Shown: positions 23,783-31,635 of the stretch, in pieces
Layout of the letters: the number at the start of each line of letters is the position of its first letter
Numbering within the stretch: the first letter of the stretch is position 1
From: JAPUDQ01 sp039916485
Lineage (GTDB): Bacteria; Patescibacteriota; Saccharimonadia; Saccharimonadales; Saccharimonadaceae
Assembly (NCBI GenBank): GCA_039916485.1
Contig: JBDSLH010000002.1
Location: 1 to 35,733 of the forward strand
Reading direction: 5' to 3'
Length of the DNA: 35,733 nucleotides
Translations under genes and position numbers: made by a program
Notes under the pieces: generated by a model
The model's database searches: none
What the model was told of the DNA's origin: nothing
Seen by the model: only the letters and a program-made list of their open reading frames with translations

Positions 23783-24352
23783 CTACGAACCTCCATTTGC
23801 GTATGGTGCATTATCGCCACCCCTTTCCTCTAGCAGTTTCTGATATCGCTGAGCTTCTGTAGTATTACCTATTCTCTGATAAATCTGATAGAGGGTAGCT
23901 GCGCCCTGAGCTGTTGGATGTACCTGCTCTGCCTGTTTGGCGTAGTCAATGGCTAGTTGCTTATTGGCGTCTGATGCCTCACCATTGTTCCAAAGCAGAT
24001 TAGAAATCTCTAAAAGTTTCTCTGCTTTATTCTCTGTGTTTGAAATGCCATCTATCTCACTCTGATACAACTCGATCGCTGCTTTAGTGTCTCCAGAAAT
24101 TGCCAATTGACTGGCTTTATAGTTGAGCATGTTCGTCGGCTGGCTTTCGGCGTCCTTATCCTTTTTTTTGTCATTTTGAGATACTGGGATCCCCAGTTTC
24201 GCCAATAAATCTCTACCTTGCTCCGTATTCCACAACACTAATGCGAGTACAACGACAGTCAGGAATATGCCAGCCATGACCAAAAGTCGCTTCTTGTTTT
24301 TGCGCCCAGTCTTAGCAACACGATCAGATTCTACAAATATATTTCCGCCCAT
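23783..24352 (-). CDS. membrane-anchored TPR-like protein
   Basis: A protein of 189 aa. A polar head (about 1-22) precedes a TM helix at 24-42 (LLVMAGIFLTVVVLALVLW), then a helical region with TPR-like repeats: ASQLAISGDTKAAIELYQSEI (about 80-100), AIDYAKQAEQVHPTAQGAATLYQIYQRIG (about 133-161) and EAQRYQKLLEE. It probably acts as a protein-interaction scaffold outside the membrane for the adhesin encoded next, or for the pilus. TATGCT ends 6 nt before the ATG (leaderless). Confidence 0.82.
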   Translation of the reverse strand: MGGNIFVESDRVAKTGRKNKKRLLVMAGIFLTVVVLALVLWNTEQGRDLLAKLGIPVSQNDKKKDKDAESQPTNMLNYKASQLAISGDTKAAIELYQSEIDGISNTENKAEKLLEISNLLWNNGEASDANKQLAIDYAKQAEQVHPTAQGAATLYQIYQRIGNTTEAQRYQKLLEERGGDNAPYANGGS

Positions 24353-24358
24353 AGCTTA

Positions 24359-24364
24359 AGCATA
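24359..24364 (-). promoter_or_regulatory. -10 element, leaderless for the TPR gene
   Basis: TATGCT on the minus strand with exactly 6 nt to the ATG at 24352. Confidence 0.6.
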
Positions 24365-24461
24365 ATAATAACAAACATATATACGAATGAACACATGTAT
24401 CGATACATATCCAAATTTTGATTAGTTTTAACTTTAAAATTCAGATATAGATTGCATTCTC

Positions 24462-25130
24462 TTACGGTTTGATTTTTTGTTGTATTGCAGCATACACTAA
24501 TGAATATTTATGGATTGATTCGCGTCGTAATGATACAAATCCTCGTGTCAGGTACGCCAGCAACAAAACAGGGATTATGACATATGCTGCATACATCGCC
24601 GTCGAGAGCTGCATCAGTCCACCAAGCACTTCGGTTGGATATGTCTCCGCGACATGGAGATATTGCTCCTGAAGCTGCTTCGGTACAGCGAGCCCGATGA
24701 CGACGATTGCAGTCACTAGCTTAGAACGAGGCATTGCAATATCTGGCTCCAGTAATTTATATACCAGATAAAATATCACAAAATTTTCAAACACGTTCGG
24801 GAACACCAGCAGTAACTGTCTGTTTTGCGTAAATTCTAGGATCACCACCCCAATGAGACGCCACGCAAAGAGACACATAGCAACTCGCCTGATGTATTTG
24901 TCATTGATCTTATAGGCAAAAAAGGCAGCAAACGCCAGATAGTACAGATCGAGTAGTTTATCCCATGCCTGATACTGCGTATAGTCGCCTTCCTCTTTGA
25001 GCGGCAATAGATAGTAATCATTACTATCTACGATGATTGATGCCAATATACCAATAAGCGGCCAGCGCAGGATAGTCAGTGGCACAACTAAACGTAGGAC
25101 AGTGAGCGAAATCCAAATAAAATCTTCCAT
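24462..25130 (-). CDS. multi-pass membrane protein of unknown function
   Basis: A protein of 222 aa with about five to six hydrophobic segments (IWISLTVLRLVVPLTIL, LLDLYYLAFAAFFAY, VAMCLFAWRLIGVVIL, FENFVIFYLVYKLL, LVTAIVVIGLAV, YAAYVIIPVLLLAYL). Short loops contain DSNDYYLLPL and FTQNRQ. No family is recognised. An AT-rich region with overlapping TATATAA motifs lies just upstream. It stands alone between two promoters. Confidence 0.8.
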   Translation of the reverse strand: MEDFIWISLTVLRLVVPLTILRWPLIGILASIIVDSNDYYLLPLKEEGDYTQYQAWDKLLDLYYLAFAAFFAYKINDKYIRRVAMCLFAWRLIGVVILEFTQNRQLLLVFPNVFENFVIFYLVYKLLEPDIAMPRSKLVTAIVVIGLAVPKQLQEQYLHVAETYPTEVLGGLMQLSTAMYAAYVIIPVLLLAYLTRGFVSLRRESIHKYSLVYAAIQQKIKP

Positions 25131-25298
25131 ACAGTTCTCTTTATATAATATTTATATAATTAATACAATGTATCCTATATCTCTGTTATATTAGATCTAC
25201 TATGTCATTTACTGACCGTAGCAGATATGGCTACTCCAACAAATATACATGTCATGTTAAAGACAGCATGTAGTTAGAATTCAATCCTCTCCTGTCTA

Positions 25299-25982
25299 CT
25301 ATTTTTGTTTCTGCGCCAAGAAGATATGATAAGGCACCTTATTAGTAGCGGTATCTCCACGTTCATAGCCATCATAAGCTTCATCATGGAGTAAGCCAAA
25401 GCCATTACCGTGTAACAGTTCGCGAACTTCCTCGGCCGTATGACGATAGATTGTTAGGTCTGCATATTGCTGTCTTAAACCGTCATAAGGGTTAGCTAGA
25501 GTTTCAATAGTAAATACAAAAACTCCGTCAGTCACGAGCGTTTGCCTAACTTGCTCGACTACGTCTCCTAAGTCCTTTGCGAATTCCAGCACCCCGATCG
25601 CCTGTGCAACATCCACTTTTCCTACTAGATCAGCAATCGGTAGGGGTTCGTTAATGTCAGCTTGTCGCATTAAGCCCAACTCGCCAGCTACTGACCGTGC
25701 AACGGTTAACATGTCTAAGTCATGATCAATGCCTACAACAGTAGCACCTTTTTCAGCATACCCTCTGACCGTTTGCCCAGTTCCTATACCAATGTCTAAA
25801 ACGACGGAACCTTCGTGTACATACTGCTCAACTAATCGCTGAGTACGTTCCGGTGAGTCCCATCCACTCTCTGTTGTTTCCGCATCATAGATTTCAGCTG
25901 CAATCTTATTAGTTGCTTCACTTCTGTTCAATATAGTTTCAGTGCCAGGGTGATTTTGATCTGCCTGTTCTTGCGATGTCAT
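25299..25982 (-). CDS. class I SAM-dependent methyltransferase
   Basis: A protein of 227 aa. Motif I VVLDIGIGTGQT (about 57-68), then VVGIDHDLDML with the acidic residue that binds the SAM ribose, then VDVAQAIGVLEF. It resembles Methyltransf_11/25 enzymes of undefined substrate. The head contains a polar stretch (TSQEQADQNHPGTE). A TATATA hexamer ends 6 nt before the ATG (a TATACT also fits at 4 nt). It is divergent from ychF. Fold is certain, substrate unknown. Confidence 0.85.
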   Translation of the reverse strand: MTSQEQADQNHPGTETILNRSEATNKIAAEIYDAETTESGWDSPERTQRLVEQYVHEGSVVLDIGIGTGQTVRGYAEKGATVVGIDHDLDMLTVARSVAGELGLMRQADINEPLPIADLVGKVDVAQAIGVLEFAKDLGDVVEQVRQTLVTDGVFVFTIETLANPYDGLRQQYADLTIYRHTAEEVRELLHGNGFGLLHDEAYDGYERGDTATNKVPYHIFLAQKQK

Positions 25983-25988
25983 TATAAG

Positions 25989-25994
25989 TATATA
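25989..25994 (-). promoter_or_regulatory. -10 element, leaderless for the methyltransferase
   Basis: TATATA on the minus strand, 6 nt before the ATG at 25982. Confidence 0.5.
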
Positions 25995-26038
25995 ATAACA
26001 AAATACTTATGTTTTGTCAATATTCACCTCTGTTATGT

Positions 26039-26044
26039 TACAAT
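26039..26044 (+). promoter_or_regulatory. -10 element, leaderless for ychF
   Basis: TACAAT exactly 6 nt before the ATG at 26051; TTGTCA lies 19 nt upstream. Confidence 0.6.
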
Positions 26045-26050
26045 GAACAT

Positions 26051-27109
26051 ATGAGCCTTTCTATTGGCATCGTCGGCCTCCCAAACGTCGGTAAATCGAC
26101 GCTTTTTAATGCGCTCACTGATGCTGGCGCTCTTGCGGCTAATTATCCTTTCGCGACTATTGAGCCAAACACTGGTATTGTGCCTGTTCCAGACACACGT
26201 CTCAACGTGTTACAAAAAATGTATTCAGCCGAAAAAGTAATCCCAGCAACAATTACCTTTGTTGACATTGCAGGACTCGTCGAAGGCGCGAGTAAGGGCG
26301 AAGGGCTTGGTAACCAGTTCCTCGCCAACATCCGTCAGTGTGACGCTATTATCCATGTAGTTAGAGCATTTGAAAACGATGACATTTTGCGCCATGGCGA
26401 CGCCGCTGTCGATCCACGAAATGATATCGACATAATCAACACCGAGCTGATCCTGGCCGACCTCCAGACGATCGATAAACATATCCCGAAGCTCCAAAAA
26501 GAATCAAAAACCAATCCCACGAGGCGGGCCGAGCTCGAACAACTCGAGCACATCAAATCCGAACTCGACGAGGGTAAGCTCCCATCACAGTCGCCTGCTT
26601 CACTTCCACTTCTGTCCTCTAAACCCGTAATCTATGCATTTAACGTCGACGAAGAAACACTCGCTAATACCGCAAAACAAGCAGAATTATCTGCGCTCGT
26701 GGCACCACACAACACAGTGTTTATCTGTGCCAAACTCGAGGAAGAGCTTCGGGGTCTCGAAGAAGCCGATGCGAGTGAACTACTCGAGAGTTACGGGGTT
26801 ACCGAGTCTGGCCTACACCAGCTTGTCAACGCTGCTTACCGAACACTCGGGCTCCAGAGCTACCTTACCGCCGGGCCGAAAGAAGTTCGTGCCTGGACCA
26901 TCCATCAGGGTGATACCGCCCCGCAAGCAGCTGGCGTTATCCACACCGACTTTGAAAAAGGCTTCATCGCAGCGCAAATAGTGAGCTTCCCCGATTTAAC
27001 GGCCTCTGGCTCAGAGCTTGCCGCCAAGCAAGCTGGTAAAATGCATACCGTCGGGCGTGATTATGTCATGCAGCCAGACGACATTGTCGAATTTCGATTT
27101 AACGTTTAG
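26051..27109 (+). CDS. ychF: redox-regulated ATPase YchF/OLA1
   Basis: A protein of 352 aa. G1 GLPNVGKST (9-17), G3 DIAGLVEGASKGEGLGNQFL, NVDE in place of NKxD as in YchF, and a C-terminal TGS domain (LQSYLTAGPKEVRAWTIHQGDTAPQAAGVIH). YchF binds ATP and ribosomes. A frame extension to 26009 exists, but the start at 26051 gives the conserved SLSIGIVG N-terminus and the 6-nt promoter spacing. Confidence 0.97.
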   Translation: MSLSIGIVGLPNVGKSTLFNALTDAGALAANYPFATIEPNTGIVPVPDTRLNVLQKMYSAEKVIPATITFVDIAGLVEGASKGEGLGNQFLANIRQCDAIIHVVRAFENDDILRHGDAAVDPRNDIDIINTELILADLQTIDKHIPKLQKESKTNPTRRAELEQLEHIKSELDEGKLPSQSPASLPLLSSKPVIYAFNVDEETLANTAKQAELSALVAPHNTVFICAKLEEELRGLEEADASELLESYGVTESGLHQLVNAAYRTLGLQSYLTAGPKEVRAWTIHQGDTAPQAAGVIHTDFEKGFIAAQIVSFPDLTASGSELAAKQAGKMHTVGRDYVMQPDDIVEFRFNV

Positions 27110-27118
27110 AAATGACGA

Positions 27119-27162
27119 GGCCCCCGCCCTGCTGCCTGGTAAGGCGAGCAAGGACGAGGGCC
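27119..27162 (-). terminator. imperfect G+C-rich hairpin after the sortase-like gene
   Basis: GGCCC (27119-27123) and GGGCC (27158-27162) close an imperfect stem with several inner paired blocks. There is no strong T-run. It also lies directly after the convergent ychF. Confidence 0.35.
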
Positions 27163-27172
27163 AGAAGCACGA

Positions 27173-27919
27173 TCAGGAAGGACACGTCACACTGACGACC
27201 TCAAACATCTGGAAGACATTCTGAGTCGAGTGCCCTTGGGCATCCTTCTTTGCTTCATCATCGCAAGTTGAGACACGAATGATCCGCGCCAGTTCCTGGT
27301 TGTACAGATAATCATCCCTGGTGTTGAGACGACTTTTCGCGATGTTGGTGGCATTCATGGTCGCTTTCGCAACCACCACACATCCCCTGTCGAACGTCAC
27401 TTTGAGGATTGCTCCCTTCTGCGACCTCTTCAGGTTGTTGATCGAGTACACCTCGCCTCCGCACCGCATGTGACCGGTGATGAGTGACCGCTGAAGCGAA
27501 GCTGTGCCCGGCGTGGGCCAATCCGTCCTCGAATACCACGTGGTCATACCACACTGGCTTTCGAAGTTCCGATCAGTTGAACCATTGGGCTGCATTGTCA
27601 TGCCGACAAGCGGTTCACCCCCCTGATAGATCGACATGGCATTCGGCTTCCCTTTCGGGTTACGCAGTGCTGGCACAACAGCCGAAGGTGTAGCTGTCCG
27701 CGACGGAGCAGGTTTTGTTGCTGCACTCGGCGCCGCCGTTTGTGACACCGGCTCAGTAGCAGACATGGAGGCCGTTGGTGTACTAGTCGAATCGATGTTC
27801 GGTGGAATGATCGTGGGCCATAGCACTGGTTTGAACACCAGGACAGAAGCCACGATACCACCGAGTAACAACAATGCGATAGCCCCCCGTGAGGAGCAAA
27901 TCGTATGAAAACGATGCAT
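27173..27919 (-). CDS. sortase-like secreted/membrane protein
   Basis: A protein of 248 aa from the ATG at 27919 (AAAGGAGTG SD). One N-terminal helix (IALLLLGGIVASVLVF, about 14-29) precedes a Pro/Thr/Ser/Ala-rich linker (about 43-85) and a C-terminal domain with sortase features: LITGHMRCGGEVYSINNL with H150, ILKVTF, and LARIIRVSTCD with C219. The arginine normally found about 8-12 residues after the Cys is not evident. It may be a divergent class E/F-like sortase or an inactive relative. It has its own promoter at 28013. Adjacent surface genes could be its substrates, although they lack LPXTG. Confidence 0.65.
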   Translation of the reverse strand: MHRFHTICSSRGAIALLLLGGIVASVLVFKPVLWPTIIPPNIDSTSTPTASMSATEPVSQTAAPSAATKPAPSRTATPSAVVPALRNPKGKPNAMSIYQGGEPLVGMTMQPNGSTDRNFESQCGMTTWYSRTDWPTPGTASLQRSLITGHMRCGGEVYSINNLKRSQKGAILKVTFDRGCVVVAKATMNATNIAKSRLNTRDDYLYNQELARIIRVSTCDDEAKKDAQGHSTQNVFQMFEVVSVTCPS

Positions 27920-28012
27920 GCTCACTCCTTTGAGTGATCTGTGTTCGATGATGTGATCGTGCAATGTACTCCAAGTGGGAGCAGTTGCTCGACACATCTT
28001 GGTCTATATCTG

Positions 28013-28041
28013 ATTATAGCATATTTTGTTAGTATTGTAAA
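28013..28041 (-). promoter_or_regulatory. promoter of the sortase-like gene
   Basis: TTTACA, 17 nt, TATAAT within an extended TGCTATAAT on the minus strand. The leader to the ATG is about 85 nt. Confidence 0.7.
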
Positions 28042-28067
28042 TATATAGCTTTCTTTGAAATTGAAGA

Positions 28068-28108
28068 GCCCCCCGGTGTATCGCTTTGGCTAAGCGACTC
28101 CGGGGGGC
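28068..28108 (-). terminator. terminator of the surface-protein gene
   Basis: GCCCCCCGG (28068-28076) pairs perfectly with CCGGGGGGC (28100-28108), with a second inner stem (TCGCTT/AAGCGA). Minus-strand reading continues TCTTCAATTTC. Confidence 0.75.
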
Positions 28109-28179
28109 CTGGATCAGACCACTCTACCCTCTCAAGTCTCGAGGGGAATGGGCTTTGTAGTCTGATTCAGCTTGCGTCT
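28109..28179 (-). repeat. nested hairpin between surface gene and its terminator
   Basis: ATCAGAC (28113-28119) and GTCTGAT (28160-28166) form an outer stem around an inner CCCTC/GAGGG hairpin. The same arrangement follows the gene at 30083. Confidence 0.6.
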
Positions 28180-29760
28180 TCAGGCGATGTGCTGTGCGTC
28201 GTACGCCACCTTGTTGCGACGGCGCATGATGAGCGCGAGGCCAGCTCCGAGGAGCAGCATCGCAGCCACGATCACCATGCCGAGGTTGAACGTGACCGGC
28301 TGGTCACTCTGGTCCACGCTGGGCGGGACCGGTCGAGTCGGCGGAGTCACCACAGGGGGCGTGACAACCGGCGGAGTCACCACAGGGGGCGTGACAACCG
28401 GCGGCTTGACGGGCGGCTCGCAGTCTTGCTTGACACCAAAGGTGCCTTGTCCGGCGAGACCGTCGGTCTCGACACCGTACGCAGCCCAGTAGACCGTGGT
28501 GTAGCTGGTGTCGACCGAGACGGTCTTGCCAGCCGGGACGTTGACCTCCTTGTGCTCAGGCATCCCCTCGGGGTCGTCAGAGTACACGAAGAGAACGTCC
28601 TCACCGTTGGTGTTCTGGACCGTGAAGCCGGCGCAGAACGTGGTGACCGTGACCGACTGGATGTCGGCCGGCGGCTGCTCCTCGCAGAGCGACTCGTCAC
28701 CCGGGATGGTGACGAAGCCACCGTCGATGAAGCCCGGGATGTCAGCGATGCCGTCGTTGTCGATGTCCGTGATGTGGCTCGGCGGCTCGGTGGAGCTGAC
28801 GTCCCACTGGATCACCTGCGGCTTGCACTGCTTCGGCGGCATGGGAATGGTCGCCTTGCAGTCCTCGCCGACGTTGACGGCGTCGCCGATCTTGCTCTGG
28901 TCGGCCTTGTTGTTGGCGTTCCAGATCGAGAGCCAGTTGGATGGGTTCTCTCCCTCAGTACGGACGGACATGGTGTCCGCCTCGCGGTTCGGGTTGTCTG
29001 TGTAGCAGACCGGTGGCGGAGTGGTGTCGCACTCCTCGGAGCCCGGGACCTTGGTCCAGGGCACGTCGGGGTACTCGCCACGATCGGGCTCGTCCGCGGA
29101 ACGGACGGGGCCCTGGTTGATCGACTTGTCTTGGACGGTGCGCTCGTCCACCTTGACCCACGGCTCGCCGGGGGTGTCAGTGGTCCAGTTGCCGTCGTTG
29201 TACTTGACGGTCTGAGCCGGAACCGGCTCGACCTTCCAGCGCTCGTCGATCAGGATCCACGGCTCGCCGCGGACCTCGGTCGTCCACTCGCTCTCCTCCC
29301 AGCTGTCCTCGGTGCCCGGCGTGCCGTGCTCCCGGTGGAACCAGTTGGAATTGCCGTTGTTGCTCGTCTGGAAGGTCCCGAAGGTGTCCTGACGGGGACC
29401 GCCGTTCTCCTTGGGGCCGACCCACTTGCCGCGGTCGTCCTCGGGGAACACCGGCTCGTAGTCCTGAGGGCCCTTGGTGTCGTTGGGAGCCCAGACCCAC
29501 CAGAGGTCCGGACCTGCCTCGGTGCCCTCGATGAGCTTCTTGTACTTGTACTCCTTGACGCCCTCGATGGCCGCCACGGTCTTCTCGTACTTGTACTCCT
29601 GGTGCGACTGCGGGATGACCCGTGTCCACGACCAGGTGCAGTTGGTGTTGGTGTCGGTGTCGGTGGTCTGCGTGAGTGCCCTTGCAGCGCTCATGCTTGC
29701 CACCATTGCCATGAAGGCACAGATCACCATGATGATCGATGCCCTGAAGATTCGGCGCAT
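28180..29760 (-). CDS. G+C-rich surface protein with C-terminal membrane anchor
   Basis: A protein of 526 aa from the ATG at 29760 (AAGGGGGG SD). The signal peptide spans about 1-29. The body is acidic and rich in Trp, Pro, Asp and Gly with imperfect repeats: EYKYEKTVAAIEG/EYKYKKLIEG and GEPWILIDERW/GEPWVKVDERT/DVPWTKVPG. About ten Cys are present. DIDNDGIADIPG looks like a calcium-binding Asp loop (thrombospondin type 3/dockerin-like). A PPVVT repeat wall-spanning linker comes next, then a TM helix (VIVAAMLLLGAGLALIM) and MRRRNK. There is no LPXTG. Base and codon usage (GAC, GTC, GGC) are unlike its neighbours. It is probably an exposed wall protein acquired by transfer. Confidence 0.82.
   Translation of the reverse strand: MRRIFRASIIMVICAFMAMVASMSAARALTQTTDTDTNTNCTWSWTRVIPQSHQEYKYEKTVAAIEGVKEYKYKKLIEGTEAGPDLWWVWAPNDTKGPQDYEPVFPEDDRGKWVGPKENGGPRQDTFGTFQTSNNGNSNWFHREHGTPGTEDSWEESEWTTEVRGEPWILIDERWKVEPVPAQTVKYNDGNWTTDTPGEPWVKVDERTVQDKSINQGPVRSADEPDRGEYPDVPWTKVPGSEECDTTPPPVCYTDNPNREADTMSVRTEGENPSNWLSIWNANNKADQSKIGDAVNVGEDCKATIPMPPKQCKPQVIQWDVSSTEPPSHITDIDNDGIADIPGFIDGGFVTIPGDESLCEEQPPADIQSVTVTTFCAGFTVQNTNGEDVLFVYSDDPEGMPEHKEVNVPAGKTVSVDTSYTTVYWAAYGVETDGLAGQGTFGVKQDCEPPVKPPVVTPPVVTPPVVTPPVVTPPTRPVPPSVDQSDQPVTFNLGMVIVAAMLLLGAGLALIMRRRNKVAYDAQHIA
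28345..28404. repeat. two tandem 30-bp units coding PPVVTPPVVT
   Basis: AGTCACCACAGGGGGCGTGA plus ten more bases occurs twice in tandem (28345-28374 and 28375-28404), encoding the Pro/Val/Thr linker. Confidence 0.9.
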
Positions 29761-29950
29761 GCCGAACCCCCCCTTCTGCTGCTTGCGCAGCATCGATTGG
29801 TCTCTGAGGATACAGAGATTCACGCGAAAACATATGCTATCGATTTCAGTGAGTTGAATCAGACTAATTGTTAAACGCCGGGAGGGCGCCTCACTCATAG
29901 AATGATTTGCTCACTGCAACCGACAACACACGTGGATTACGTGACGATTA

Positions 29951-29979
29951 ATTATAGCATATATTATAATTTTAATCAA
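29951..29979 (-). promoter_or_regulatory. promoter of the surface-protein gene
   Basis: TTGATT, 17 nt, TATAAT in an extended TGCTATAAT on the minus strand. Confidence 0.75.
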
Positions 29980-30006
29980 TAGTATTATCCCCTCCGGAAA
30001 AGAGAA

Positions 30007-30029
30007 GGCCCCACCATTGCGGCGGGGCC
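30007..30029 (-). terminator. terminator of the 30083 gene
   Basis: GGCCCCACC and GGCGGGGCC form a 9-bp stem with one mismatch and a 5-nt loop; minus-strand reading continues TTCTCTTTTCC. Confidence 0.75.
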
Positions 30030-30070
30030 AATCGGATTACTCCCTTCCGGGAAATGTCCGTAATCCGATT
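30030..30070 (-). repeat. 11-bp outer stem with inner hairpin after the 30083 gene
   Basis: AATCGGATTAC (30030-30040) and GTAATCCGATT (30060-30070) are exact complements around an inner TTCC/GGAA hairpin, directly before the terminator. Confidence 0.75.
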
Positions 30071-30082
30071 CTCTCAGGTGGC

Positions 30083-30706
30083 TCAGCGGTTGGCCCTGAT
30101 GGCGATGCGGAGGGCCTTGTGGGCCAACCCCACTTGCTTGAGGGCCTTGAAGTACGCCATGCGAGCCGTCTGCTTCTCGGCACGCGTGTCTGCCTCCTTC
30201 AACTGCAGACGGGCAGCGGCGAGTACCTGCTTGGCGGCGGCGAGCGCCTTCTGGGCAGCGACGATGGCTGGGTCGGTGACAGGCGGCGGTGAGTCGCTGA
30301 CCTCCACGGTGGCGGTGCCCAGTGAGTGCTCAGCACCACCTGTTCCCTCGGTAAAGAGGAGCTCGACCGTCCATGGGCCGGTACCGGTCAGCTGGCTGAC
30401 TGGGTAGTCCCGGGTCCGAACGCCGGTCGGTCCAGGGATCAGCGTCGGCTGAACCTGTCCGACGACGTTGTTGGAGTCCGTGAAGCGAAGGACGAGGTAG
30501 AGCACCTGGTCGTCAGCGATCTCGTAGGTGGTGTGGATCTGGCGGTTTGCTGCGGAGACGGGATCGACCGACACGATGGCACCGCTGACGTTCGCGGCGT
30601 TGAGTGCCGAAGCCGATGAGGGCACGGCGACGGAAAGGCCGAGGATGAGCGCCAAGCTGGCGATCACCGACAACAGCCTCAGAGAGGTCTGGCGCATGCG
30701 GTGCAT
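30083..30706 (-). CDS. G+C-rich secreted protein with basic helical tail
   Basis: A protein of 207 aa from the ATG at 30706 (GAAAGG SD). The signal peptide is about 1-34 (LRLLSVIASLALILGLSVAVPSSASA). Residues about 36-140 look like one immunoglobulin-like beta domain (VLYLVLRFTDSNNVVGQVQP, GPWTVELLFTEG). A proline hinge DSPPPVTDP leads into an Ala/Lys/Arg-rich helical tail (AAQKALAAAKQVLAAARLQLKEADTRAEKQ). No anchor is seen. No family is recognised; the tail could bind nucleic acid or anionic wall polymers. It shares composition, promoter type and 3' hairpins with the surface gene. Confidence 0.8.
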   Translation of the reverse strand: MHRMRQTSLRLLSVIASLALILGLSVAVPSSASALNAANVSGAIVSVDPVSAANRQIHTTYEIADDQVLYLVLRFTDSNNVVGQVQPTLIPGPTGVRTRDYPVSQLTGTGPWTVELLFTEGTGGAEHSLGTATVEVSDSPPPVTDPAIVAAQKALAAAKQVLAAARLQLKEADTRAEKQTARMAYFKALKQVGLAHKALRIAIRANR

Positions 30707-30869
30707 AATGGTGCCTTTCGTGCGAGAGGTGGACATGGAAAATGACCTGGAAAGCTAGCTCAAGCTAGAGAAAATCGGATGTGAATGTGCGTAGCTATGA
30801 TCAGCTACGACAAGAGTAACCTCGATTGTCTATAGCCTCAGCTAACTTCCCACATCAAGTGGTAAGCAA

Positions 30870-30898
30870 ATTATAGCACTTTTTAGATATTTAAGCAA
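30870..30898 (-). promoter_or_regulatory. promoter of the 30083 gene
   Basis: TTGCTT, 17 nt, TATAAT in an extended TGCTATAAT on the minus strand; leader of about 157 nt. Confidence 0.75.
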
Positions 30899-30903
30899 TA
30901 CAC

Positions 30904-31623
30904 TTATGTCTTCGGTGACCGAAGTACATAAAATCGCTCTTGGTTGCCGCGGGCACCATGTACAGTACTATCTGCTTTGTCTTGTATGACGAAATACTGT
31001 TTACTCCATACTTCAAAGTCTCGAAGGATTTCTCGTCGTAAGGTATCGTTTTTGATCACCCCTTTGTTGATCTGGTGCTTGCCTGCCTCAAACTGCGGTT
31101 TTACCATAGCAAGGATTATTGTACTTGGAGATGAGAGTGATGCGATATGTGGCAGAATATCCCTGATACTAATAAAACTGACGTCAATAACTACAATATC
31201 TATTGGACTCCCGGGGGTAAAATTACGGATGTCGGTCTTTTCATGAAGTTCGATTCGCTTATTACCGCGAAGTGATGGATGAAGCTGCTCGGTCCCAACA
31301 TCGATAGCAAAGACTTTCTTGGCACCGTGTTGGAGCGCATAGTCCGTAAACCCACCAGTCGATGAACCAACGTCGAGTACTGTTGCGTCAGTAAACACAA
31401 CGTTAAATTTCGACGCGACGCTCGCTAATTTCAGCCCAGCTCTAGAGACATAACGCTCTGTTGTTGCAAGTTTTACATCACTAGTCGGATCAACAAATTG
31501 GCCTGGTCGGCTGGCAAGCTGTCCGTTGACGCTGACCTTACCAAGTCGTATCCAGTTCTCTGCTTCTGAGCGTGACGCAACGAGTTTGCGCCGAACCATA
31601 TCTATGTCGAGTCTTTGTTTCAC
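30904..31623 (-). CDS. tlyA: TlyA family S4-domain rRNA methyltransferase
   Basis: A protein of 239 aa. The S4 RNA-binding domain is about 1-60 (RLDIDMVRRKLVASRSEAENWIRLGKVSVNG); the FtsJ-like methyltransferase has VLDVGSSTGGFTDYALQHGA (SAM site) and DIVVIDVSFIS, then MVKPQFEAGK. TlyA proteins 2'-O-methylate rRNA, and many are annotated as hemolysin. The start codon is GTG at 31623; TACAAT ends 6 nt before it, so a leaderless GTG start is predicted. It directly follows the serine hydrolase on the same strand (12 bp). Confidence 0.93.
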   Translation of the reverse strand: MKQRLDIDMVRRKLVASRSEAENWIRLGKVSVNGQLASRPGQFVDPTSDVKLATTERYVSRAGLKLASVASKFNVVFTDATVLDVGSSTGGFTDYALQHGAKKVFAIDVGTEQLHPSLRGNKRIELHEKTDIRNFTPGSPIDIVVIDVSFISIRDILPHIASLSSPSTIILAMVKPQFEAGKHQINKGVIKNDTLRREILRDFEVWSKQYFVIQDKADSTVHGARGNQERFYVLRSPKT

Positions 31624-31629
31624 ACCCCT

Positions 31630-31635
31630 ATTGTA
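31630..31635 (-). promoter_or_regulatory. -10 element, leaderless for tlyA (GTG start)
   Basis: TACAAT on the minus strand, 6 nt before the GTG; it overlaps the stop region of the upstream gene (stop at 31636). Confidence 0.55.

Larger units (their letters stand above)
29761..30082 (-). other. 322-bp gap: leader, promoter, terminator, nested hairpin
   Basis: From right to left on the minus strand it holds the 11-bp nested hairpin and terminator of the 30083 gene, the promoter at 29951-29979, and a leader of about 184 nt for the surface gene. The leader keeps the reading frame open back to an ATG at 29898, but that upstream part lacks an SD and would bury the signal peptide. Confidence 0.6.

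Noticed and set aside
28189..29874. 561-codon open frame on the plus strand opposite the surface protein
   Set aside because: It is the mirror of a G+C-rich gene: the residues are mostly R, G, V, L and D in low-complexity order, with no signal or domain. The minus-strand gene has promoter, SD, signal peptide and terminator.
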